In this document: positions 29,435 to 35,514 of the stretch, one piece after another
Layout of the letters: each line of letters begins with the position of its first letter
Numbering within the stretch: the first letter of the stretch is position 1
Virus record (IMG/VR): IMGVR_UViG_3300038696_000289
Coordinates: 1 to 35,514 of that record
From: a virus
Strand: one strand, 5' to 3'
DNA length: 35,514 nt
Notes under the pieces: generated by a model
The model's database searches: none
What the model was told of the DNA's origin: nothing
Seen by the model: the letters and a program-made list of their open reading frames with translations, nothing else
Program-made: the position numbers and the translations under genes

Positions 29435-31573
29435 ATGACACAACTCGCCTCCACCTCCACCCTGCACACCGCCGCGCTCGACATCGTCTCACAATCAGGC
29501 GGGATCGAAGCACTCTTGAATCTGCGCAAACAGGTCGACCGCGACAACGTGCTGCATAAGGTCGAGGCGATGCTCCACATCGAGCACATGCTCGCTGAGA
29601 GCGCCCCACGCAAAACCGCGATAGCAAATACGGCCATCCGCTATCGCGGTCAGCGCGGCTTCTCCGCCGCTAAACTCGCCAGCGACTATCGTATATGGGC
29701 TCAAGGCGGACAAAAGCCCGGCAGCGACGGCAAACCCACCGGCCATACCTACGCCGCCCGCTCTTGGAAAATTTTCCTGCCCAACTATACCAACGGCGAT
29801 AAATCAGCCGCCCTAAGAAACCACGAATTTACCCGCTACATCCGGCAGCTCTTCGCCCAGACCTCCCGCGCCGACGCCACCGGCAACGCTCTCCACGAGC
29901 GACTCCTCGACAACTGGTTTGCCGGCCACCACATACCCGGCTACGGCACTATCCAAAAATGGTGCGCCGCCCAAGGCCGCCCCGTCCCCAAGGGCCACCT
30001 CGCAAGAGCCCGCGCCGAGAACTTCCCCGGCGGCTGGAGCGCGAATAACCTCCGGCGCATGCTCCCCAGTATGCCCACCCGCATCTACCTCCAGCGCGGC
30101 GAGCATGCCGCCCACTCACACTGGGGCGACCAGCTCCTACGCGATCGCTCAAAACTCATGCCCTTCCAGATGCTCACGTTCGACGATGTTCGTTTCGATC
30201 TTAAAGTGATCCAGCCAATGCCAGGCAAAGCCGCGCAAGTCGTCTATCCCGAGGCAATTTTTACGCTCGACGTAGCCACTGGCCTGATCCTCGCCAAGGC
30301 CGTCGTCGGCACCTACACCCGCGATGCCGACTCAGACGGCGGCAAAAAAGGCACCAAGCGCGCCTTCCAACACGCCGATATGCGCTGGCTGATGGCTAAG
30401 GTGATCGAGCAATACGGCCTCCCGGCAGATTGGAAAATGCGCGTCCTCCTCGAAAATGCCTCCGCCTCAATGAGCACCGCCGATATTCACACATTCGAGC
30501 AGCTCACCGGAATCGAGTTTGAAAAAACCGGCTTAATCCGCCAAAAGCTCACGCAATCAGGATTCGTCGAGCAGGGCGGCATGCCCTGGCAAAAAGGCTG
30601 GATCGAGGCTCTATTCCGCCTCGTCCACACCCGCATCAATCACCTACCGGGCACAGTCGGCGCCCGCTACGACCTCACCGATGGCCGAATGACACAGACC
30701 GAGCGCTACACCCTCAACACTATCGCCGAGGCTCACCGCAAAGGCATCCCGCTCGACGAGCTAAACCTCCCACTCCTCACCATCGATCAATTCCACAGCC
30801 TGCTCGACGAGTATGTCCAGCGTCTCAACTGGCGCATCAACCACAACCTCCAAGGGTTCGCCCGCGTCCATGAGCTAGAGATCGAGCCAGGCCGCTACAT
30901 CCGTCACGACGATCCACTCGCCGCCCAACTCATGACAGTCGGCACACGCCTAGACTCACGCCAAGAGAGCCCCGCCGAGCGGTTTACGCGCCTCATGGCA
31001 GGCCACAAAATGCAGCCCGCACACCCCCGGCAACTGCTGCCGCTGAGTCTCGATAAAAAGCCCGTCACCGTCGCCGCCGAGCGCGTGGCCTACAAGCCCA
31101 ACGGCGAGGACACCATCTATTTCCGCGATCAAAAAACCGCCCAAGCCCTCGCAAAATGGAACGGCCAGAAAAAAGCCCTCATCGGATTCCTCGCCACCGA
31201 TCGCAGCGCCATCCACCTGTTTACCAACGATGACAACCTCGAATACATCGGCAGCCCCGCCCGAGTAGGCCGCGTCGACATCACCGACGAGCACGCCATC
31301 CTAGCCCGCTCCGGAGAGGTGCATCGCGGCCGCGAAAATGTCCGCCAATACGCCGCCGACCTCATGGCCGATCAAGACGCCACTCACAGTGAAATGCGCC
31401 AACACAATGCCGACCGCCTAGGCTCAGCCATAGCCACCGCCGAACATCGCCAAGCCAAACGCCAGCCAAAAAACAATATCACCGAAGCCGAGGCCGACGA
31501 ATATTTCTCAACCGTGGCGCGTCCGCGCGCGGACGCCTCAGAGGATCTAATTGAAGACGAGGAAATTTTTTAA
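29435..31573 (+). CDS. MuA-like DDE transposase with atypical second catalytic residue
   Basis: A 712-residue transposase that cuts the phage ends and joins them to target DNA during replicative transposition. The N-terminal quarter (DNA-binding) precedes a core with LTFDDVRFDLKV (Asp250), then RVLLENASASMS (Glu340) and KGWIEALFRLVHTRINH (Glu391). These align with MuA D269, D336 and E392. The Glu at the second position is notable, because Asp is typical there. The spacing D250-E340-E391 is otherwise sensible. The C-terminal part (AERVAYKPNGEDTIYFRD) follows the MuA beta-barrel and activation tail. It ends acidic, with EDLIEDEEIF. The gene uses a near-leaderless AAAAAATC before the ATG. Confidence 0.93.
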   Translation: MTQLASTSTLHTAALDIVSQSGGIEALLNLRKQVDRDNVLHKVEAMLHIEHMLAESAPRKTAIANTAIRYRGQRGFSAAKLASDYRIWAQGGQKPGSDGKPTGHTYAARSWKIFLPNYTNGDKSAALRNHEFTRYIRQLFAQTSRADATGNALHERLLDNWFAGHHIPGYGTIQKWCAAQGRPVPKGHLARARAENFPGGWSANNLRRMLPSMPTRIYLQRGEHAAHSHWGDQLLRDRSKLMPFQMLTFDDVRFDLKVIQPMPGKAAQVVYPEAIFTLDVATGLILAKAVVGTYTRDADSDGGKKGTKRAFQHADMRWLMAKVIEQYGLPADWKMRVLLENASASMSTADIHTFEQLTGIEFEKTGLIRQKLTQSGFVEQGGMPWQKGWIEALFRLVHTRINHLPGTVGARYDLTDGRMTQTERYTLNTIAEAHRKGIPLDELNLPLLTIDQFHSLLDEYVQRLNWRINHNLQGFARVHELEIEPGRYIRHDDPLAAQLMTVGTRLDSRQESPAERFTRLMAGHKMQPAHPRQLLPLSLDKKPVTVAAERVAYKPNGEDTIYFRDQKTAQALAKWNGQKKALIGFLATDRSAIHLFTNDDNLEYIGSPARVGRVDITDEHAILARSGEVHRGRENVRQYAADLMADQDATHSEMRQHNADRLGSAIATAEHRQAKRQPKNNITEAEADEYFSTVARPRADASEDLIEDEEIF

Positions 31574-31613
31574 TCTCTCAACCAACAAAAAAACAAAAAA
31601 CAGGAAAACAAAA

Positions 31614-32639
31614 ATGACACAGCAGCAACCCAATCAGCCCTCCCTCTCCATCCCCGGCGACGCCGTAAACCGCGCCACCGCCGATCTACCCGACTCGCAG
31701 CGCAGCGCAATCCGCTGGCTCCACGCCCACGCCCTAGACCAGGGCTGGACTATCGACGAGGCCGCCGCCAAGATCAAAAAGGCACCCAACACACTCTATC
31801 AGGTCCTAACCGGTCGCCACCAGGCAGGCAAAGCAGCCATCGTTGCCGAGATCGAAAAACTACGCGCTATGGTCCAAGCACGCGCAGGCACAAACGCCCT
31901 AACCTATATAGAGACCGCCCTCACCAAGCGCATCTGGACAGTCTGCGACAGCTGCCTAACCTACCAGCGCATCGCATTCATTTTCGGCGACTCCCAAATC
32001 GGCAAAACAACAGCCCTTGAAGAGTATCAGCGCACCCACAATCACGGATCTACCATCATGATCCGCATGCCAGCCGGAGGCAAGATGGGCGATTTTCTCC
32101 GCGCTCTAGCAAACGCGCTGCGCATCTCCACGCGCATCAACACCTCAGATCTAAAGCAGCGCATCAAAGCCGCCTTTGATGACCGCATGATCCTCATCGT
32201 CGACGAGGCGCACCAGGCAATGCGCCAGAGTCGCAACGGCCGCACCTACAGCACCGAGCCCTACGAGTTCCTGCGTGAGATCCACGACGAGCAGAGATGC
32301 GGGCTAGTCATCAGCGCCACCAACGTTTTCCGCGATGAGCTCGACCACGGCCAACAAGCCGGAGTCTTAGAGCAGCTCAGCCGCCGCAAATTAGTAGCCC
32401 TCCAATTGCCAAACATACCCACCGAAACCGACCTCCAAACATTCGCGGCGAACTACGGACTAGATAAGCCCGAAGGCGAAGCCGCAGAGCTGCAAAAAAC
32501 CGTCATCAAAGAGCAAGCGCTCGGCGTCTGGCTAATGCTCCTACGCATGACCGCCGGACGCACCCACAAACAAGAGATCCCTATGACCTGGGATCAAGTC
32601 ATCCGCTCCCGCGACCTATTAGCAAAATTAGAAGGATAA
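31614..32639 (+). CDS. MuB-like AAA+ ATPase target-selection protein
   Basis: A 341-residue ATPase expected to bind target DNA non-specifically, stimulate the transposase and provide target immunity. Start 31614 is chosen over 31551 because it follows CAGGAAAACAAA and avoids overlapping the end of the transposase. Visible parts: an N-terminal HTH-like region (TIDEAAAKIKKAPNTLYQVL), Walker A GDSQIGKTTALEE, Walker B ILIVDEAHQAM, a sensor-1-like LVISATNVFRDE and an arginine-rich QLSRRKLVALQLP. This is the layout of MuB/TniB-family AAA+ ATPases. It follows the transposase in the early unit, as B follows A. Confidence 0.92.
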   Translation: MTQQQPNQPSLSIPGDAVNRATADLPDSQRSAIRWLHAHALDQGWTIDEAAAKIKKAPNTLYQVLTGRHQAGKAAIVAEIEKLRAMVQARAGTNALTYIETALTKRIWTVCDSCLTYQRIAFIFGDSQIGKTTALEEYQRTHNHGSTIMIRMPAGGKMGDFLRALANALRISTRINTSDLKQRIKAAFDDRMILIVDEAHQAMRQSRNGRTYSTEPYEFLREIHDEQRCGLVISATNVFRDELDHGQQAGVLEQLSRRKLVALQLPNIPTETDLQTFAANYGLDKPEGEAAELQKTVIKEQALGVWLMLLRMTAGRTHKQEIPMTWDQVIRSRDLLAKLEG

Positions 32640-32643
32640 GACC

Positions 32644-32856
32644 ATGGATACCACCGCAAAAATCACCTGGATAAACGTCCAAGACGAAGAGCCCGACGCC
32701 GACGTCGAAGTCCTTATGGCCATCGACGACGACAGCGTCGAGACAGGCTACCACGACGGCGAAGAATGGAAGTATTCCCCCGGCTGCCCTGTCCAAGACC
32801 TCACGGTTCTATACTGGGCAGAATACCCAAACCCACCCACCAGCAACAAACAATAA
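32644..32856 (+). CDS. DUF551-like small protein
   Basis: A 70-residue protein, ITWINVQDEEPDADVEVLMA, then YHDGEEWKYSPGC and LTVLYWAEYPNPP. The W(I/L)xVxDxxP...V...H-W...P pattern is that of DUF551, a small family common in phages. It is an acidic, single-domain protein of unknown function. It lies 4 bp after the ATPase stop and is probably cotranslated. Confidence 0.65.
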   Translation: MDTTAKITWINVQDEEPDADVEVLMAIDDDSVETGYHDGEEWKYSPGCPVQDLTVLYWAEYPNPPTSNKQ

Positions 32857-32873
32857 TTAGATCACGAAAAATC

Positions 32874-33497
32874 ATGAACACCACCGAACAACCCACCGCC
32901 CCCGCAGGCTACCGTCAAAATGCCCACGGCCACCTAATCCCCATCGATCAAATCAAAGAGATCGACCTCGCCCGTGACGAACTCGTCAACGAGATCGTCA
33001 CCCAAGCAAAAGCAATCTCCGGAACCCTCCGCAAATTCCGCGACCAGGCACTCGACGACAGCCACGCATTCGTCCAGCTCTCAGCCGAAAAATACGGATC
33101 ATCCATCGGCGGCAAAAAAGGCAACCTTAGCCTCCACAGCTTCGATGGCCGCTACCGCCTAGACCGAGCCATCGCCGACAGCATCACCTTCGACGAGCGT
33201 CTTCAAGCCGCCAAATCCCTGATTGATCAATGCCTCAATGAATGGAGCCAGACCGCCGATCCAAAGATCAAGACAGTCATCCAAAGCGCATTCGAGACCG
33301 ACGCCAAAGGTAACGTCGCCACTCACAAAGTCCTCGAACTACGCCGCATCAAGATCTCCGACCCCGCCTGGGAAAAAGCCATGGAAGCCATCGCCGACGC
33401 CATAAACATCACCGGCAGCAAAACCTACATCCGCCTCTACGAGCGCGACGAGCACGGACGCTACAACCAAATCCCCCTCGACCCAAACAAACTATGA
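32874..33497 (+). CDS. DUF3164 protein
   Basis: A 207-residue protein of a family found in the early region of Mu-like phages. Start 32874 is preferred to 32766, which overlaps the previous gene. Family features: APAGYRQNAHGHLIPIDQIK at the start, then a helical part with DELVNEIVTQAKAISGTLRK and the GKKGNLSLHSFDGRYRLDRA segment, followed by NEWSQTADPKIKTVIQSAFE, LELRRIKISDPAWEKAMEAI and a final strand KTYIRLYERDEHG. The function is unknown; a role in DNA transposition or replication is usual by context. Confidence 0.88.
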   Translation: MNTTEQPTAPAGYRQNAHGHLIPIDQIKEIDLARDELVNEIVTQAKAISGTLRKFRDQALDDSHAFVQLSAEKYGSSIGGKKGNLSLHSFDGRYRLDRAIADSITFDERLQAAKSLIDQCLNEWSQTADPKIKTVIQSAFETDAKGNVATHKVLELRRIKISDPAWEKAMEAIADAINITGSKTYIRLYERDEHGRYNQIPLDPNKL

Positions 33498-33934
33498 ACG
33501 AAGACACCCAAGCCAAATGCCGCGAAGCAATCATCTACATGCTGCAACGTATCCAGCGCGAGCCTCGACTCGCCTGGTATATGATCGCCACAGAAGCCCA
33601 CGCCCGCATGCTCGAAGCCATAAGCGAAATAGATAGCATCACACTCGCCGACGCCGAAGAGAAATACTACCTAAAAGAGTCCGAGGATCCCTACGAAGCA
33701 GGGCGCGAAAAGGCCATCAACGATGCCGCAGAATGCGGTGATTTAGATCACCAACTGGGAGCAGCTATCATTGACGAACGAGACCCCATCGTGGTCGATA
33801 TTCGAGAGTCTGATGCTATCCAGGATGTATTCTTCAGCCTAAACGCTGCGCTCTCTGAAAATTACGCAGGGCGAGTCGAGTTCATGCCTAATAAATTCCA
33901 AGGTTATCACCGCATCACACTGATCCCATCATGA
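33494..33934 (+). CDS. Early protein of unknown function
   Basis: A 146-residue protein starting in an ATGA overlap with the DUF3164 stop. It is acidic (EEKYYLKESEDPYEAGREKA, LDHQLGAAIIDERDPIVVDI), with a helical N-terminus (REAIIYMLQRIQREPRLAWY). The end (RVEFMPNKFQGYHRITLIPS) is a beta strand. No motif recognised. It is coupled to both neighbours. Confidence 0.62.
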   Translation: MNEDTQAKCREAIIYMLQRIQREPRLAWYMIATEAHARMLEAISEIDSITLADAEEKYYLKESEDPYEAGREKAINDAAECGDLDHQLGAAIIDERDPIVVDIRESDAIQDVFFSLNAALSENYAGRVEFMPNKFQGYHRITLIPS

Positions 33935-34377
33935 ACGCCAAAACCGCAGCCTCCCTCCGTGGTCGATACCACGCCATCATCGCCGAGCTATGCCGCCAGT
34001 TCGAACTGTCAAAAACCAGCGAGACCAGGCATCAGCTAACCGAATGGATCCTAGGCTATTCAAAGAGCTCCAGCCAATTCACAGCCAAGGAGTATTGCCT
34101 CATTATCGATCAAGTCGTCGAATGGATCAAAGGCGATGTCGAGCCACACCCGCTCAGCAAAACCGAGCAAGCCCGCCTCTCACACGACGAGCGCCAAAAG
34201 CAACTCGTCCACGCCATCAGCCAACTAGCGCCCGAGCAGTATATCCAAGCCGTCTGCAACGACCGCCACAGCCAGCGCCCCTGGCGCGACCTCACGGCGT
34301 TTCAACTCACACGCCTAAGATACACAATAGCATCCCGAGCAGCAGCAGCCCATAAAAAGGGCAAACCACTCGCATAG
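33931..34377 (+). CDS. GemA/gp16-like regulator candidate (DUF1018-like)
   Basis: A 148-residue protein, MNAKTAASLRGRYHAIIAEL, then RHQLTEWILGYSKSSSQFTA and a final WRDLTAFQLTRLRYTIASRA. The spacing of an RH-x-L helix, an SS-x-x-(F/L)T-x-x-E segment and a DLT-x-x-Q helix resembles the DUF1018/GemA pattern (Mu gp16). The likeness is modest, so GemA is only a candidate. It overlaps the previous gene in an ATGA. Mu GemA modulates host supercoiling during the lytic cycle. Confidence 0.55.
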   Translation: MNAKTAASLRGRYHAIIAELCRQFELSKTSETRHQLTEWILGYSKSSSQFTAKEYCLIIDQVVEWIKGDVEPHPLSKTEQARLSHDERQKQLVHAISQLAPEQYIQAVCNDRHSQRPWRDLTAFQLTRLRYTIASRAAAAHKKGKPLA

Positions 34378-34379
34378 CC

Positions 34380-34739
34380 ATGGACGACCAGCTCTCACTA
34401 TTCCAAACTGCCAAAGACGACCCCGAAGTGGATCGCCTCATTCGCATCCTGGACAAACGAGGCTGGCTCACAGCCGCGCAGCTCTCCCAAGCCACCGGGC
34501 ACCCAGACCGCAAGATCCGCAGCATCGCCAGCGCCACGCCCAAGATTTTGAGCTACCCAGGCAGCCCCGGTTACAGACTCACCCACCAAGCCAGCCGAGA
34601 AGAGATCGACGCCGCAGTCACCCTAAAAACCCAAGGGCAAGCCATGATTGCCCGCTACGTAGCCCTACTCAACGAGCATCGCTACGGCCAAGGCACTTTC
34701 CGAGACCCCGCAAGCAGCTCCTACGCCGCCGGATTATGA
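34380..34739 (+). CDS. Winged-helix DNA-binding protein
   Basis: A 119-residue protein with DRLIRILDKRGWLTAAQLSQ, ATGHPDRKIRSIASATPKIL and SYPGSPGYRLTHQASREEID, a winged-helix signature seen in small phage regulatory proteins: an helix pair, the R-K-I-R-x-I-A recognition helix, then a G-S-P-G-Y wing. The later ALLNEHRYGQG ends the domain. It lies 2 bp after the previous stop and is likely a regulator of the early or late switch; Mor/C is otherwise not seen. Confidence 0.75.
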   Translation: MDDQLSLFQTAKDDPEVDRLIRILDKRGWLTAAQLSQATGHPDRKIRSIASATPKILSYPGSPGYRLTHQASREEIDAAVTLKTQGQAMIARYVALLNEHRYGQGTFRDPASSSYAAGL

Positions 34740-35299
34740 TGAAAAAAAACGAAGCTCAAGAGGTGATCCAGCTCCTCAAAAAAAACGGCGGCCCTCTAGC
34801 CAAGAGAGCCGCCGCGCTAATTTTACAGCTCCTCAAAGAGACTACCCCCGCCAAACAATCCGCAGGCTTACACCCCGACCACGAGGCAATCGTGCTGCTA
34901 TTCCAGCAGCGTCTCAACAAGCCCCAAAGAGACGCCAAAGAAACCCGCGTTTTCAGAGACATTTCGCATCTAATCACAGCTCAAGATTTAAAAAATCTAA
35001 AACGCCTCTACAAGCAGCCGCAGTCTAAAGGTTTTCATAAAATCCTTTCCCGACGCAAAAACTCGCCGACAACACTAATGCGCGCTTATATCGAGCAAGC
35101 CGATCTTGCTGCCCAATGGAGCAACGTAAATCCACCCGCACCCGACCCCAAATCCACCAAATACCCAGAGTTAAAAGGCTGGCAATCTAAAGCTCCCGGA
35201 AGACTAAGCGAGCGATCATGGCCACTCGTTTGCAGCCAATACCCCGAGATCGCTAAAGAAATTTCAGAAACGATGCAGGCCACCTGCACCAACTCTTAA
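34736..35299 (+). CDS. Last early gene, unknown function
   Basis: A 187-residue basic protein starting in an overlap with the previous stop (two adjacent ATGs; the first is given). Helical N-terminus (KKNEAQEVIQLLKKNGGPLA), a central basic segment (LKNLKRLYKQPQSKGFHKIL), then a Trp/Pro-rich end (SERSWPLVCSQYPEIAKEI). No motif recognised. It ends 17 bp before the first right-end box, so the early transcript terminates within the phage end. Confidence 0.62.
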   Translation: MMKKNEAQEVIQLLKKNGGPLAKRAAALILQLLKETTPAKQSAGLHPDHEAIVLLFQQRLNKPQRDAKETRVFRDISHLITAQDLKNLKRLYKQPQSKGFHKILSRRKNSPTTLMRAYIEQADLAAQWSNVNPPAPDPKSTKYPELKGWQSKAPGRLSERSWPLVCSQYPEIAKEISETMQATCTNS

Positions 35300-35315
35300 C
35301 AGAGCCTTAAAAAAG

Positions 35316-35461
35316 TTCTAAACCTCTGTCTAAGGGCCATATTCGGCCTAAAAGTTCTAAACCCCGTCAAAGATCCCCGAATTCCCTAAGTCATTGATTT
35401 TGGGCTTAATTCGGGGATTTTTTTGTTTTTTCGGTCTTTCTAAACCTTCTGTCTTTGTTCA
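35316..35461 (-). other. Phage right end with three inverted transposase-binding-like boxes
   Basis: Read on the minus strand, the boxes are R3 (35316-35330, GACAGAGGTTTAGAA), R2 (35354-35368, GACGGGGTTTAGAAC) and R1 (35437-35453, GACAGAAGGTTTAGAAA). R1 is at the same distance from its end as L1 is from the left end. The terminal CA is 35460-35461. Spacing between R2 and R1 is larger (83 bp) and holds the terminator. Together with two left boxes this gives an asymmetric 2+3 arrangement. Confidence 0.82.
35373..35430 (+). terminator. Rho-independent terminator of the early unit, inside the right end
   Basis: ATCCCCGAATT (35373-35383) pairs with AATTCGGGGAT (35408-35418), an 11-bp perfect stem with a 24-base loop, followed by a T-rich tract TTTTTTGTTTTTT. 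It is located between boxes R2 and R1 and stops early transcripts before the phage terminus and host folP. Confidence 0.85.
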
Positions 35462-35514
35462 GACTCGCCGCCGATATCTATGATTTGCGCACCCTCCTCC
35501 ACCATTCGAAGAAA
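35462..35514 (-). pseudogene. folP: Host folP fragment (dihydropteroate synthase), interrupted
   Basis: The minus strand reads RMVEEGAQIIDIGGES, the conserved FolP segment (GA-x-IIDIGGESTRPG), and the frame then runs into the phage as EQRQKV and a stop, so FolP is cut just before TRPG. Only 53 bp of host DNA are present. FolP makes dihydropteroate in folate synthesis and is essential in most bacteria lacking folate uptake, so this insertion should be harmful unless the DNA is from a particle, a lytic cell or a strain with a second copy. Confidence 0.85.

Larger units (their letters stand above)
75..35461. mobile_element. Complete Mu-like transposable phage (prophage or packaged genome)
   Basis: The left terminus (TGTAAAAAAGCAGAAGG from 75) and the reverse complement of the right terminus (TGAACAAAGACAGAAGG from 35461) begin with TG and align without gaps over 22 bp, reaching a shared GGTTTAG box. 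Between them lie a MuA-like transposase, a MuB-like ATPase, DUF3164, gp27/terminase/portal/protease/capsid genes and a full tail module. The length is 35,387 bp, close to Mu (36.7 kb) and to B3/D3112. Early genes run rightwards and late genes leftwards from a divergent centre near 27.45 kb, unlike Mu, where most genes are co-directional. No sheath gene is recognised, so a siphovirus-like tail is inferred. Confidence 0.93.

Noticed and set aside
1-35514. tRNA or rRNA genes
   Set aside because: No cloverleaf with a GGTTCRANYC arm; the GGTTC in the island boxes belongs to coding repeats.

Overview
The window holds one complete Mu-like transposable phage (about 35.39 kb, positions 75 to 35461) with short host flanks. 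The right flank (35462-35514, minus strand) encodes a piece of dihydropteroate synthase (FolP; VEEGAQIIDIGGES), so the host is a bacterium. No host taxon is proven. High GC, weak Shine-Dalgarno use at many starts, A-rich leaders and dispersed intergenic palindromes make me lean towards Verrucomicrobiota or a relative, by inference only. The element ends in TG...CA with matching 22-bp termini and repeated GGTTTAG boxes, as expected for a MuA-type transposase.

Layout: two divergent transcription units meet near 27.45 kb. Rightwards (27.56-35.30 kb) runs the early unit: a small Cro/Ner-like HTH protein, an excisionase-like HTH protein, small unknowns, a ParB-like protein, the MuA-like DDE transposase, the MuB-like AAA+ ATPase, DUF551-like and DUF3164 proteins, a possible GemA-like protein, a winged-helix protein and a terminal unknown. 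A hairpin terminator sits inside the right end. Leftwards (27.42-24.67 kb) runs an accessory island of seven small genes: unknowns, a SAM methyltransferase, an ASCH-domain protein and a zinc-ribbon protein. The island is unified by a short repeated DNA box and closed by a strong terminator.

Further left (24.60-0.19 kb) lies the late unit: an alpha/beta hydrolase, a papain-like (MOA-C type) cysteine peptidase and small lipoproteins (probable lysis functions); DUF2730-like, gp27-like, terminase, portal, protease/scaffold, decoration and capsid proteins; DUF1320; a C5 DNA methyltransferase with two compensating frameshifts; head-tail joining proteins; tail tube; tail fibre-like proteins; tape measure; and tail-tip proteins. 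There is no sheath gene, so a non-contractile (siphovirus, D3112/B3-like) tail is inferred.

The most unusual signals are: (i) different host DNA at the two ends with no 5-bp target duplication, as in packaged Mu-type DNA; (ii) nine intergenic arrays of GATC repeated every 9 bp; (iii) about ten copies of a CCGACTGGTTC box placed near gene starts in the accessory island, plus a 77-bp repeat; (iv) a transposase with Glu in place of the second catalytic Asp; (v) an over-represented MANA-type tetrapeptide restricted to head proteins.
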